Assembly (NCBI RefSeq): GCF_004771005.1
Contig: NZ_RQHV01000066.1
Coordinates: forward strand, 62,001-126,000
Direction: 5' to 3'
Length of the DNA stretch: 64,000 bases
Origin: Leptospira ilyithenensis
GTDB taxonomy: Bacteria > Spirochaetota > Leptospiria > Leptospirales > Leptospiraceae
The translations under genes and the position numbers were made by a program. The notes under the pieces are model-generated. The model saw only the letters and a list, made by a program, of their open reading frames with translations, made no database searches and was not told the DNA's origin. Positions 9,316 through 19,625 of the stretch are shown piece after piece. Numbering within the stretch: position 1 is the stretch's first letter; each line of letters starts with the position of its first letter.

Positions 9316-10020
9316 ATGGAAATCCTTCTGCCACCGAAATTTCGCGATGCCGTTGACAAAGGCATTCTTCTTGGAAAGAAGATCTCTATTGTTACCTATG
9401 TACTGGGTGATTCCGGCGAAGCGGTATTAAAGTACGTCTTGTCCTCCGTACTTGCGCATGTAGGAAGACCTGATTTGATGGAGCTCTTCTACACTTCCGC
9501 AAAAGAATTGATAGTGAATTCAACCAAAGCCGCTATCAAAAGAATGATCTTTGAAGAAATGAAGTTGAATATTCAAAATTTAGAAGATTATGAAAAAGGA
9601 ATGAAGTTTTTCAAATCGAATCTAAACGAAAGAAAGTTCCCCGCCTATAAAAAGAAAATGAGAGAATACGGTTATCAAGTTAAGATTTCCTGTATTTACA
9701 AACCTGACAAAGTGGATTTGGAAATACGAAACAATTTTCCTTTAATTCCTATTGAGGCGGAACGAATCAGAGAAAAGTTTTTGAATGCGAAGAAATATGA
9801 TAATCTTTTCGAGTTCTTTATGGAACATGGGGATAACACGGAAGGAGCAGGAATGGGAATCACAATGGTAGAAATTCTTTTATCTCAATCTGGTTTTGAT
9901 AGAAGACTATTTTCAATCTATTCCTCCGAAAGAAAAAAGGAAACGATCGCGCGCGTCGAAGTTCCTTTGGAAATAATGAATACTTCTCGAAATGGGGAAC
10001 AGCAACTGTTCGTAGAATAA
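9316..10020 (+). CDS. GHKL/histidine-kinase-like ATPase domain protein
   Basis: 234 aa. AKELIVNSTKAA near residue 65 resembles the N box of GHKL ATPases (E..N), and GAGMGITMVEILLSQ near residue 180 resembles the G2 box; the region between has the mixed helix/strand pattern of this fold. There is no receiver domain, phosphoacceptor-His dimerisation helix or membrane segment, so it is not a normal sensor kinase; an anti-sigma-like or stand-alone ATP-binding regulator is possible. Its stop overlaps the start of the next gene by one base (TAATG), so the two are very likely co-translated. Confidence 0.6.
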   Translation: MEILLPPKFRDAVDKGILLGKKISIVTYVLGDSGEAVLKYVLSSVLAHVGRPDLMELFYTSAKELIVNSTKAAIKRMIFEEMKLNIQNLEDYEKGMKFFKSNLNERKFPAYKKKMREYGYQVKISCIYKPDKVDLEIRNNFPLIPIEAERIREKFLNAKKYDNLFEFFMEHGDNTEGAGMGITMVEILLSQSGFDRRLFSIYSSERKKETIARVEVPLEIMNTSRNGEQQLFVE

Positions 10021-11162
10021 TGTCCGATACACAACCTAAAACTGAATTATTAAAACGCCAAGCGGATATGATTGGTCTTACCCTGGAAGCGGTTTTTACC
10101 GATGAACAAGCAAAAGAGGTTCTTCAAGGTAAGATCACAGACTCATATCTCATAAAACTTAAGTTAGATATTGATAATAAAAACGGAATGTTGCTCATTC
10201 TGGTATCTTCCATCCGAAAACACATCATGGAAATTTATTCAGTGGTAGGCACTTCGCAGATTTTCAGAAGGATTCGTACTTTTGCGGATTATATACAAAT
10301 ATCGCAGGACTTAGCTGATATTGGAAAAAGCGGTGGGATGGATGTCGCTCTTTCTGAAAATGTGGGTCGGGCATTGCACCGTCTTTTTACAAAGGAAACA
10401 TTGGATGAGTTTCTACCTTTTTGGCAAAAGAAGGATCCTTCCCGACTTTCCGATTTGATTGAGCCTGCCATTACTATGGCCACAAAAGCCGGAAGAGTCA
10501 AAGTCCAGGCTGAGATTGATAAGCTGTCCAGTGCCAAATTTCGTTATGAAAATCCTATGAAAGGAACGATCAATCCGGTTGCCAAACCGGAAGAGGAAGT
10601 AATCTCTCCCGCTCCTGAAGTTGTTGATACGACTTCCATTCCAGCGGCTGGTGTTCGTTCGGGAGACATGACACCTATCGATCGTCAGATGGAACAATTT
10701 CGAGTCGGGTTTGGAAAAGAACTTCGAATGAAGACTGTCATTTCTCCCATCAGTGGAATTGACTTTGATGATCTGATGGAAGGTCAGGAGATTTTATTTC
10801 GTGTTCCACTGGATACTGCGGAAGGTATGACCAATGCAAATCTACTCGGGTTGATTGATGAAGATGGAAATGTTGCAAAGGCACCTATTATAGGTAAATT
10901 TTTGGGAATTGCTTCTTCCAAGAATGAATATCATATTTTTGCAGAAGGCCCGAATAATTATCTTTTTCATTCCATAGAAGAACATCCTGTGAAAATCGCG
11001 ATTCCTAAAATTGCCAGCTCAACACCTTCCACAAAACAAAAGTCAGGTGGTGGCAAGAAAAAACAGGAATCAAGCGGAGCGGGAACTCTTTATACTTTAA
11101 TAGGGGTTTTTGCAGCGATCATTTTGGTCGGATTCCTTATTTTTGTAATGGTTATCCTATAA
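10020..11162 (+). CDS. Uncharacterised protein with C-terminal membrane anchor
   Basis: 380 aa, family not recognised. The first ~175 residues are mostly helical, a Pro/Val/Glu-rich linker follows (~180-215), then a predicted beta-rich domain (~225-335), a short Lys/Gly/Ser-rich spacer and one transmembrane helix at the extreme C-terminus (TLYTLIGVFAAIILVGFLI). The tail-anchored layout would leave the bulk of the protein in the cytoplasm unless it has an unrecognised export signal. Co-translation with the upstream ATPase-like gene suggests the two proteins act together, perhaps with this one tethering the ATPase to the membrane (inference). The 3' end overlaps leuS by 11 nt, convergently. Confidence 0.65.
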   Translation: MSDTQPKTELLKRQADMIGLTLEAVFTDEQAKEVLQGKITDSYLIKLKLDIDNKNGMLLILVSSIRKHIMEIYSVVGTSQIFRRIRTFADYIQISQDLADIGKSGGMDVALSENVGRALHRLFTKETLDEFLPFWQKKDPSRLSDLIEPAITMATKAGRVKVQAEIDKLSSAKFRYENPMKGTINPVAKPEEEVISPAPEVVDTTSIPAAGVRSGDMTPIDRQMEQFRVGFGKELRMKTVISPISGIDFDDLMEGQEILFRVPLDTAEGMTNANLLGLIDEDGNVAKAPIIGKFLGIASSKNEYHIFAEGPNNYLFHSIEEHPVKIAIPKIASSTPSTKQKSGGGKKKQESSGAGTLYTLIGVFAAIILVGFLIFVMVIL

Positions 11163-13755
11163 CTACTAAATTTACCAATTTACCCGGAACATAGATTTCT
11201 TTTTTGATTTCCTTCCCTTCGATAAAGGGAAGGACTTTTTCCACTTTTTTGGCAAGCGAGATGGCATCTGTTTGATTTACGTCTCTTGCCGCAGAGAACT
11301 CACCTCGCATCTTTCCGTTCACTTGCACCACAATCGTAATTGTTGCATCCAATAAATATTTGTCATCCCAGGAAGGATAAGGTTCATAAACTAAAGATTT
11401 TTTATGACCAAGTTTGCTCCATATTTCTTCTGCTAGGTGGGGAGCAAAAGGGGAAAGCGCCAATAGAAACGGTTCAAAAATTGCTCTTGGTTTTCTTCCG
11501 GATGAGGTCATTTCGTTCACAAAAATCATCATTTGGGAAATAGCAGTGTTGAAAGCAAATCCGTCGATATCTTCTTTTACTTTTTTAAGAGTACGATGAA
11601 GAGTTTTTAATTCCGCTTCCGTCGGTTCTATATCTTGGATCAGGAAGGATTCTTCCGCTCCGGAATGAAACAATCTCCATACCCGATTTAAAAAACGAAA
11701 TACTCCATCGACTCCGTTTTTGCTCCAAGGTTTGGACATTTCAAAAGGTCCCATAAACATTTCAAAAAGACGAAGAGTGTCCGCGCCGAATTCAAGAACA
11801 ACATCGTCTGGGTTGACTACGTTTCCTCTGGACTTTGACATTTTCCCTTTGTCTTCTCCTAGAATCAGTCCTTGGTGGACTAATTTTTGAAAAGGTTCGG
11901 GAGTGGAAACATGGCCCAGGTCAAAAAGGATTTTGTGCCAGAATCTGGAATATAGCAGGTGTAATACGGCATGTTCCGCTCCACCCACATACACTTCCAC
12001 AGGCATCCATTTTTTTTCCAATTCGGGGTCGATCAGCCTCTTATCATTTTTCGGATCAATATAACGCAAGTAATACCAACAAGATCCCGCCCATTGCGGC
12101 ATGGTATTGGTTTCTCTTTTTGCGGTTTCGCCTGTTTTCGGATCTTTATAAATAAGCCAGTCTTTTGCCAAGGCAAGCGGGGATTCGCCTGTGCCGGAAG
12201 GTTTGAATTCTTCCAGGTCGGGAAGTACAAGAGGAAGTTCCACATCTGATAAAGCTTGCGGGGTTCCATCTGCAAAGTGGACAAGTGGAATCGGTTCTCC
12301 CCAATATCTTTGTCTGGCAAAAAGCCAATCTCTGAGTTTGAATTGGGTTTTTCTTTTTCCAATCCCTTCCAGTTCCGCCCAATCGGAAATAGCAGCAAAC
12401 GCTTGTTTGTAGGCTAGTCCATCAAGTGAGAGCGAATCTGATTTGGAATTGATGCATACCGATTCTTTCGAGTCGAATGCTTTGCCTTCCGAGATTTCTC
12501 CTTGGATGACAGGAATGATCGGAAGATTGAATTTTACTGCGAAATCGTAGTCCCGTTGGTCATGTGCAGGAACTGCCATGATGGCACCGGTTCCATATCC
12601 GTACAAAACGTAATCGGAAATATAAACGGGAATTTTTTGGGAAGAATCGGTAGGGAGAGCGGCATAAGCACCGGTAAAAATTCCAGTTTTGTCTTTATTC
12701 AGCTCCGTTCTTTCCAAATCACTTTTGAGAGAGCAGTCTTTTTGGTAAGTTTCGATCGCGGATTTTTGTTCCGCAGTGGTGATTTCGGGGACCAAAGGAT
12801 GTTCCGGAGAAAGGACCATATAAGTAGCACCGAAAATGGTATCAGGACGAGTTGTATAAACCAGGATGTTTCCCTTTCCCGATTCCAAAGGAAATTCGAT
12901 TTCCAGTCCTTCTGACTTTCCAATCCAGTTTCTTTGCATTTCCAAAGTGGAAATCGGCCATTCGCAAAGAGATAAATCTTCCAATAATCTTTCCGCGTAG
13001 GAAGTGATGCGCATCATATACTGACGCATTGGCCTTCTTTCTACGGAATAACCTTTGGAAGTCCATTCCTCAACTTCTTCGTTGGCAAGAACCGTTCCGA
13101 GCGCCTCACACCAGTTAACCGGAATGCTTGCTTCATAAACCAGTCTGAAATAGGATAAAATATCTTCTTTTTCTTTGCGGGACTTTTCTTTCCAAGCGGA
13201 CGCGGAAAAACTCACTCCTTTGGGGAGTTCTTTCCCTTCAAAGAAAGAGGAACCTTCTTTTTCAAAAAGAGAGACTAGTCCGTCAATCGATTTGGCTTTT
13301 TTTTCCTTTCGATCAAAATAGGAATTATAGATTTGTAGGAAGATCCACTGGGTCCATCGGTAATACTCGGGGTCTGTGGTGGAAATCTCCCTTTCCCAAT
13401 CGTAGGAAAGCCCCAGCATTTTGATCTGTCTGCGGAAGGTATCGATGTTTTTTTTGGTGGTTTCTCTAGGGTGTACGCCTGTTGTCATGGCATATCGTTC
13501 CGCAGGAAGCCCGAATGCATCCCAACCCATAGGGTGGAGGACTTCAAATCCTTGCATTCTCTTCAATCGGGAGATAATATCGGTCGCTGTATATCCTTCA
13601 GGATGGCCTACATGCAATCCTGCACCACTTGGGTAAGGAAACATGTCTAAACAATAGTATTTTGGTTTGGTAGAATGGGGATTGGTGCGGAAGGTATTCT
13701 CTTCTGCCCAATGGGTTTGCCATTTTGGTTCAATATCTTGGAAGGGGTAATTCAT
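11152..13755 (-). CDS. leuS: Leucyl-tRNA synthetase
   Basis: 867 aa class Ia aminoacyl-tRNA synthetase that charges tRNA-Leu. The HIGH-type motif is HVGH at residues 48-51 (YPSGAGLHVGHPEG) and the KMSKS loop is GKMSKSRGN in the C-terminal half. The CP1 editing domain is present, with the Thr-rich TTRPDTIFGATYMVLSPEHP segment and GYGTGAIMAVPAHDQRD. Length matches bacterial LeuRS (~860 aa) and the C-terminal domain ends in KEIYVPGKLVNLVV. A small zinc-ribbon gene lies 27 nt upstream on the same strand. Confidence 0.98.
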   Translation of the reverse strand: MNYPFQDIEPKWQTHWAEENTFRTNPHSTKPKYYCLDMFPYPSGAGLHVGHPEGYTATDIISRLKRMQGFEVLHPMGWDAFGLPAERYAMTTGVHPRETTKKNIDTFRRQIKMLGLSYDWEREISTTDPEYYRWTQWIFLQIYNSYFDRKEKKAKSIDGLVSLFEKEGSSFFEGKELPKGVSFSASAWKEKSRKEKEDILSYFRLVYEASIPVNWCEALGTVLANEEVEEWTSKGYSVERRPMRQYMMRITSYAERLLEDLSLCEWPISTLEMQRNWIGKSEGLEIEFPLESGKGNILVYTTRPDTIFGATYMVLSPEHPLVPEITTAEQKSAIETYQKDCSLKSDLERTELNKDKTGIFTGAYAALPTDSSQKIPVYISDYVLYGYGTGAIMAVPAHDQRDYDFAVKFNLPIIPVIQGEISEGKAFDSKESVCINSKSDSLSLDGLAYKQAFAAISDWAELEGIGKRKTQFKLRDWLFARQRYWGEPIPLVHFADGTPQALSDVELPLVLPDLEEFKPSGTGESPLALAKDWLIYKDPKTGETAKRETNTMPQWAGSCWYYLRYIDPKNDKRLIDPELEKKWMPVEVYVGGAEHAVLHLLYSRFWHKILFDLGHVSTPEPFQKLVHQGLILGEDKGKMSKSRGNVVNPDDVVLEFGADTLRLFEMFMGPFEMSKPWSKNGVDGVFRFLNRVWRLFHSGAEESFLIQDIEPTEAELKTLHRTLKKVKEDIDGFAFNTAISQMMIFVNEMTSSGRKPRAIFEPFLLALSPFAPHLAEEIWSKLGHKKSLVYEPYPSWDDKYLLDATITIVVQVNGKMRGEFSAARDVNQTDAISLAKKVEKVLPFIEGKEIKKEIYVPGKLVNLVVIG

Positions 13756-13782
13756 CGACTAACGGGAGAAAAGTTGCTTTTA

Positions 13783-13962
13783 TTACTTTCTCACGGAATC
13801 AATGATTTTTACAAGCTTTTTGAAACTCCTGGACAGGCAAACTTTACAAAGATCGTTCTGAAAAAGGATAGAAACATTGCCACATTCTGAGCATACCTTC
13901 GGGGCATTAAAATTTAAATTGATCTCATTCACCTTTGCTATTTCTGTATCGCATTCCAGCAT
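13783..13962 (-). CDS. Small zinc-ribbon protein (59 aa)
   Basis: A 59-aa frame beginning MLECDTEIAKVNEINL with two CxxC pairs (VCSECGNV and LCKVCLSR, 13 residues between the pairs) and a basic, helical C-terminus (FKKLVKIIDSVRK). The four cysteines suggest one bound zinc. ATG at 13960-13962 is preceded by an AGGT element at suitable distance. The frame remains open upstream for about 14 codons without a canonical start. Being 27 nt ahead of leuS, it is probably in the same transcript. I do not recognise a named family; the Cys spacing and codon pattern make it more likely than chance to be a gene. Confidence 0.6.
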   Translation of the reverse strand: MLECDTEIAKVNEINLNFNAPKVCSECGNVSILFQNDLCKVCLSRSFKKLVKIIDSVRK

Positions 13963-14308
13963 TCTTTTTTTACCTAAAACATCAACGCTTATCGACAGTG
14001 CTGTTCATAACTTTCCAAATTGGCTAAGAGAAGGTTTCGGGAGAACACTACGATGAAGTTACTTTATATAAAATCATCGCCCACGGGTCAAAAAAAATTA
14101 GCTTACTGTGCGCAAAGAGTGGATTTTTTTTATGAGAATTTTTTTAAATGGGAAAGGTAGTTTTGGAACGATTCTGCAAAAAGAAAAAAAATCAATTGTT
14201 ATTAAAAATTCAGCATTTCTACTGTTATGCGATTAAGAAAACAAATAACTGCCCGTGATTAGTCATCGATTGTCTGTTAAACGAAATAATTTGTAAGGAA
14301 AAGCCCTA
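13963..14308. other. Intergenic region between the leuS operon and the ABC transporter
   Basis: About 350 nt without an intact gene. It must hold divergent promoters for the zinc-ribbon/leuS unit and for the ABC ATPase. The only coding-like piece is the short azoreductase-like frame at 14053-14160. The remainder is AT-rich with runs of A and T (for example around 14090-14130 and 14180-14200); no confident promoter hexamers or terminator could be assigned. Confidence 0.5.
14053..14160 (+). pseudogene. Possible 5' remnant of an AzoR-type FMN azoreductase
   Basis: A 35-codon frame starting MKLLYIKSSPTG, which resembles the N-terminal strand and FMN-phosphate loop of AzoR/flavodoxin-like quinone reductases (typically MKLLxIxSSPRG). 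It is followed by a helix-like stretch (RVDFFYENFFKWER) and then TAG. AzoR proteins are about 200 aa, so at most the first fifth survives. The rest of the gene was not found in the other frames downstream. Resemblance is judged by eye on a very short segment, so this is tentative. Confidence 0.3.
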
Positions 14309-15031
14309 ATGTTAGAGTTTTTAAACGTATCAAAGTCTTTCCCATCCGAGCCTGAAGCTATTGAAGTGCTCAAAAAAATATCATTTAGAGTCAAATCTGG
14401 CGAATTTGTAGCAATAATGGGGCCTTCTGGTTCAGGTAAGTCCACACTATTGGGTATCGCAGCCGGACTTGATCAACCGGATGTAGGTAATGTAGTATTG
14501 GATGATGTAGACTTAACAAAAGAAACAGAAACAAATCTCGCTTCTTTGCGTGCGGAGAAGATAGGATTTATCTTTCAGAACTTTCAATTATTACCGGGAA
14601 TGAACGCTCTGGAGAATGTTGGTCTGCCTCTTTACCTAAAGACTAGTTTGAGTGAGAAGGAAATTTTGGAAAAATCAATGATTCTATTGAAATCAGTTTC
14701 CATGGAACACAGAGCAAACAGTTTTCCCAAACAATTGTCAGGTGGTGAAGAGCAGAGAATTGCAATTGCGCGTGCTTTTATCAATGAGCCGAAGATTATA
14801 TTTGCAGATGAACCGACTGCCAATCTTGATTCTAAAAATAGTAAAGTGGTTTTGGATTTGCTCTTGGATAGAAACAAGAAACAAAATACAACGCTTGTTA
14901 TCGTTACCCATGACCCTGCCGTGGCAAAGCTTGCCGATCGGGTTCTTGAGATGAGAGACGGAGAAATCATTTCTCCTCCCGAAACAAAATCGGTTAAAAA
15001 AGCAAAACCTGCTAAGAAGAAGAAAAAATGA
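14309..15031 (+). CDS. ABC transporter ATP-binding protein (LolD/YbbA/MacB-type)
   Basis: 240 aa. Walker A GPSGSGKSTLLG, Q-loop in IFQNFQLLPGMNALENV, signature LSGGEEQRIAIARAF and Walker B IIFADEPTANLD are all intact; the ANLD form and the length fit the LolD/YbbA/FtsE group that powers FtsX-like permeases. The C-terminus ends in a lysine-rich tail (KKAKPAKKKKK) not needed for the fold. The start ATG is preceded by AAGGA at 14295-14299. The stop overlaps the permease start (ATGA), so the two subunits are co-translated. Confidence 0.93.
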   Translation: MLEFLNVSKSFPSEPEAIEVLKKISFRVKSGEFVAIMGPSGSGKSTLLGIAAGLDQPDVGNVVLDDVDLTKETETNLASLRAEKIGFIFQNFQLLPGMNALENVGLPLYLKTSLSEKEILEKSMILLKSVSMEHRANSFPKQLSGGEEQRIAIARAFINEPKIIFADEPTANLDSKNSKVVLDLLLDRNKKQNTTLVIVTHDPAVAKLADRVLEMRDGEIISPPETKSVKKAKPAKKKKK

Positions 15032-17565
15032 ACCTCGGATTATTCAAATTTTACTTAAAGCGGGAACTGTTTTCCAGATGGGAATTTTCCTTTTTGATTC
15101 TATTGTCCATCGCCTTGGGAGTCGGGTCGGTAATCGGAATCCATTCCTATAAGGACAATATCAAATCTGCGATCCAAAAAGAAGCTAAGAATCTGATGGG
15201 TGCCGATCTTGCACTGCAATCCCCCCAAGAAGTTACGGAAGAAGCCACATCTTTGGTAGATCGGACATTGCCTTCCGGATCGGAGACTTCTTCCTCCATC
15301 CAATTTTTATCTATGGTGATTTCTGCAAATAATGAGGAGAATTCCCTCAGTTATATCAAGGCTGTAGAGACCAATTACCCGTTTTACGGGCAATTTGAAA
15401 CGGAGCCCAAGGATGCTTATCGCAAACTTTCCTCCCGTGAGATCCTTCTCGAGAAAAATTTAGGTGAAAACCTGAAAGTAAGGCTAGGTGATTCCGTTCG
15501 TTTGGGGGAAAGTTCGCTTCGCGTTTCCGGCTGGATTTTGAAAGAGCCTGGGGCAGTCGGGTCTTTTGTGGGATCGGCTCCGACATCAGTGATTTTACAG
15601 GAAACAGCCAAAGCAACCGGCCTGATCCAAAGAGGAAGCAGGATTCGGTTTACCATCTTCGCAAAAATCCCGACTAACATAGATTCTTTGGGTTGGAAAG
15701 AAAAACATTTTGAAGAGTTAATCAAAAACGATCTGACTATCTACCACAATACCGAGGTCAATTCGGGTTCCCAACAGTTTCTGACAAATACATTCGACTA
15801 TATGTCCCTCTTGGCACTTGCGGGATTTTTCCTGGGAGCCATTTCAGTTTATACTACGATTCGAACGAGGCTCCGCGAAAAGAAAAATGAAATCGCTGTG
15901 ATGAAATGTTTGGGAGCGGAACCAAAGATCATTTTGGGACTTGTGATCAGTGAGATTTTTATCGTATCACTCTTAGGGACGGGAATCGGACTTTGGATCG
16001 GATACGAGATTCAAATACTACTTCCCAGTTTCACCGGCTCCGAGTTTCTCGGAACCATCACTCCCGGGATTAGTTTTTCATCACTACTTTGGAGTTTGCT
16101 CCTTGGGATTTTTGTTCCTCTTCTTGTGGCTTTACCTTTGGTAATCGAAGCGGGCAGAATCAAACCTCTACTTGCTTTGAAAGAAGTGGAATCCAGAGAA
16201 CAATCTACAGGTGATAAAAGGTTGGTTGTATTTTCTTCTTTGGGAATTTATCTTTTGTTTTTCATTCTGGCAAGCTATGAAACCGATTCATTTTTGAAAG
16301 GATCTATTTTTTCACTAATTCTTGTTAGTTTACCATTACTTGTTTTCGGATTGTTCAAACTATTCGGGCTTTTGATGATTCGGTTTACCAAATGGGGACT
16401 TGTTTCCAAAGAATGGAGTCTTGTTACCAAAAAAATAATTCGCAAATCAGGATCTATGCGTTTGTCTATTTTGGGACTCGGGTCTGCGTTATTTATTCTT
16501 TGTCTCTCACTTGTTTTACAAGAAAGTCTTATGGAACTGAGCGGGGCCCGTGAGATCGACAGAAGACCGAATGTATTTCTTTTGGATATCAAAGAAGACC
16601 AAAGAGAAAATATAGAAACCATTTTTGCAAAGTATCCCGTTCAAAAGAAATTCGTATCACCCATCATCGGAGCAAGGCTTGCCAAGGTGAACGGAGAACC
16701 TGTCAAAAAAGAAGATACGATTCGTAACGCAATGGAACGAAATTGGAGAGCTACTGCACGAACCCGGGAGTATTTTTTATCTTACAGAGAAGAACTTTAT
16801 GAAACGGAGAAAGTGACATCCGGGGAATGGTGGGATTCTTCCAAGATAAATGAAATCTCGGTAGAAAAGGATTTTTCAGGATATTTGAAGGCGGGAGTGG
16901 GGGATACGTTGACTTTCAACGTGCAAGGCGTGGAGGTTTTGGGAAAAATTACTAACCTTCGTTCTGTGAACTGGTCGGATATGAAGCCGAATTTTGTTGT
17001 GATCTTTTCCAAAGGAACTTTGGAAAAAGCCCCTCGTTTTTATATCTCTTCTTTGCTTTTGGAAAAGAACGGAGATCGGTATCAATTGCAAAAAGAAGTA
17101 GTTTCAAAATATCCAAACGTAACTGTCATTGATACGGAAAAAACGGTTCAGGCCTTTATGGGGATTTTGGAAAAGGTGACCCAGATGATTCGGTTGATGA
17201 CCGGATTTATTTTAGCGTCTTCCCTTTTGCTTGTTTTGACTTCGCTGTACTCCAGTCAGTTGGAACGAAAAAAGGAATTTGCATTGTTACGGGTAATCGG
17301 TGCGCGCAGCCGTTATTTGTCTTTGCATTTTGCAAGAGAAGGCATCTTAATCGCTACGGTTTCGTTTTTGATCGGGCTTGTTTATTCGCTTGTTTCCAAT
17401 GAAATACTGAACCGGTTTGTTTTGGAATTAACAAGTGTGATTCCTTGGGGATCGCTCACCATAGTGTTTGCAGTAGTGGTTTGCATCACTTTATTATTAT
17501 ATGCTTCCGGGTTGATCGCTCTCTTTCGTCTGCCGCCGAAGACTTTGTTAAAAGAAGTAAGATAA
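15028..17565 (+). CDS. FtsX-family ABC transporter permease (YbbP-like)
   Basis: 845 aa membrane subunit. An N-terminal TM is followed by a large periplasmic domain, then a TM bundle starting near residue 255 (FDYMSLLALAGFFLGAISVYTTI) that contains the FtsX-type stretch REKKNEIAVMKCLGA. A second half repeats the plan, with QLERKKEFALLRVIGAR before the last TMs. The doubled FtsX layout is typical of YbbP-like permeases paired with a YbbA ATPase, which are linked to envelope lipid or lipoprotein handling; the substrate cannot be inferred. No separate periplasmic adaptor is present. A strong bidirectional terminator follows. Confidence 0.88.
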   Translation: MNLGLFKFYLKRELFSRWEFSFLILLSIALGVGSVIGIHSYKDNIKSAIQKEAKNLMGADLALQSPQEVTEEATSLVDRTLPSGSETSSSIQFLSMVISANNEENSLSYIKAVETNYPFYGQFETEPKDAYRKLSSREILLEKNLGENLKVRLGDSVRLGESSLRVSGWILKEPGAVGSFVGSAPTSVILQETAKATGLIQRGSRIRFTIFAKIPTNIDSLGWKEKHFEELIKNDLTIYHNTEVNSGSQQFLTNTFDYMSLLALAGFFLGAISVYTTIRTRLREKKNEIAVMKCLGAEPKIILGLVISEIFIVSLLGTGIGLWIGYEIQILLPSFTGSEFLGTITPGISFSSLLWSLLLGIFVPLLVALPLVIEAGRIKPLLALKEVESREQSTGDKRLVVFSSLGIYLLFFILASYETDSFLKGSIFSLILVSLPLLVFGLFKLFGLLMIRFTKWGLVSKEWSLVTKKIIRKSGSMRLSILGLGSALFILCLSLVLQESLMELSGAREIDRRPNVFLLDIKEDQRENIETIFAKYPVQKKFVSPIIGARLAKVNGEPVKKEDTIRNAMERNWRATARTREYFLSYREELYETEKVTSGEWWDSSKINEISVEKDFSGYLKAGVGDTLTFNVQGVEVLGKITNLRSVNWSDMKPNFVVIFSKGTLEKAPRFYISSLLLEKNGDRYQLQKEVVSKYPNVTVIDTEKTVQAFMGILEKVTQMIRLMTGFILASSLLLVLTSLYSSQLERKKEFALLRVIGARSRYLSLHFAREGILIATVSFLIGLVYSLVSNEILNRFVLELTSVIPWGSLTIVFAVVVCITLLLYASGLIALFRLPPKTLLKEVR

Positions 17566-17570
17566 AACAA

Positions 17571-17601
17571 AAAAAGCCTGGTTGCTACAACCAGGCTTTT
17601 T
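17571..17601. terminator. Bidirectional Rho-independent terminator
   Basis: Perfect inverted repeat: AAAAAGCCTGGTT (17571-17583), loop GCTAC, AACCAGGCTTTTT (17589-17601). The GC stem flanked by A-run and T-run works in both directions and sits between the convergent ABC permease (stop 17565) and fcpA (stop 17625). Confidence 0.95.
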
Positions 17602-17624
17602 CATTGAAAGAGATGTATTCGGGA

Positions 17625-18545
<921 letters not shown>

Positions 18546-18748
18546 TCAATATTTTGAAGAAAGGAATAATTCTAATTCTTCAAAGAAAGTATCGGAAACC
18601 AATTAGTCAATAATAACGATTTAACTGGGAAAAAAACCTTTTTCTTTCAGAAAAATCGGACCGGAAAGTCTAAATAAGAGACATAAGTCGGTAATTCCCT
18701 TGTGAATCTCATTTCTTGACATGCGGGAAAGCTTGGGAAGACTGCTAA

Positions 18749-19624
18749 TTGAAGATGAATCTTTCTGAAGCAACAGCCATTCGAGAAGGTAGCCCCCAAT
18801 GTAAGAACTGCGGAGGGGTAGGTTTTACCCTTGTGGAAAATGTCCGTGGTTCCCGCTCGGGAGCTCTATCGCTCTGTTTTTGCGTTGGTTCCGACTGTAA
18901 CAAATGTGAGTCGAAGGGCCAGGCTCCTTATTTGGTCTTCGACCAATCTCAAAATAGAATGTTGCCGTGTGTTTGCCATAATGCCCGTTTATCGGTTCGC
19001 AATTTGGAGCAATTGGTAGAGAATGCAAACATCCCTGCCCGTTATAGATTTCAATTTTTATCAACTATTGATTTGGGCGAGAGCAATCACGACCCTGATC
19101 TTTCCTTTATCGTGGCGCATGATTGGGCCAATGAATTGGTTCATAATTGGGCTGATCCCGCTTTTGTTCCTCAAGGTTTTTATCTTTGGGGAGGTACAGG
19201 TTCCGGAAAAACACTTCTTGCCTGTGTGATTCTGAATGAACTTATTTTCCGTTACGGTGTTAAATGCAAATATGCTAAAGTTAATAAGGACTTCCTATCT
19301 GCGATTCGTGACACTTATCAAACGGACAGCGAAACTCACGGACAGGAAAGATTCATTGAACGCGAATTCGCCAATGTGGATGTACTTGTCATTGATGATT
19401 TCGGAGTTCAAAAAGAATCAGAGTTCAACAATCGAAAGTTATACGATTTGATCGATAGCCGCTACGAACAGGAAAAGATCACACTTCTTACTTCCAACCA
19501 TCCTTTGGATGAATGGAGAGAAAGAGGTCAGGGAAGGATCTATTCCCGTTTGATGGAAATGACCAAAGAGATCCAGTTGAAATGTCCTGATTATAGGATG
19601 AAATTCACACCGGAGAGGGTTTGA
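18749..19624 (+). CDS. DnaC/DnaI-like AAA+ ATPase with N-terminal zinc-binding region
   Basis: 291 aa. The N-terminal ~75 residues carry four cysteine clusters (CKNCGG, CFC, CNKC, CVC), likely zinc-binding. The AAA+ domain follows: Walker A WGGTGSGKTLLA, Walker B VDVLVIDDFGVQ, and sensor-1 ITLLTSNHP, in the layout of helicase loaders DnaC/DnaI and of IstB. No transposase is nearby, so a replication helicase loader role is more likely than IS21 IstB. The start is TTG at 18749 (GGGAAG ends 8 nt before) or ATG at 18755. folK begins 2 nt after the stop. Confidence 0.8.
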   Translation: MKMNLSEATAIREGSPQCKNCGGVGFTLVENVRGSRSGALSLCFCVGSDCNKCESKGQAPYLVFDQSQNRMLPCVCHNARLSVRNLEQLVENANIPARYRFQFLSTIDLGESNHDPDLSFIVAHDWANELVHNWADPAFVPQGFYLWGGTGSGKTLLACVILNELIFRYGVKCKYAKVNKDFLSAIRDTYQTDSETHGQERFIEREFANVDVLVIDDFGVQKESEFNNRKLYDLIDSRYEQEKITLLTSNHPLDEWRERGQGRIYSRLMEMTKEIQLKCPDYRMKFTPERV

Positions 19625-19625
19625 A

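Noticed and set aside
12502..12915. 137-aa plus-strand ORF inside leuS
   Set aside because: Antisense shadow of a well-conserved gene.
18749..19624. DnaC-like ATPase as IstB of an IS21 element
   Set aside because: No IstA-like transposase or terminal inverted repeats nearby, and the Cys-rich N-terminus fits helicase-loader-type proteins better.
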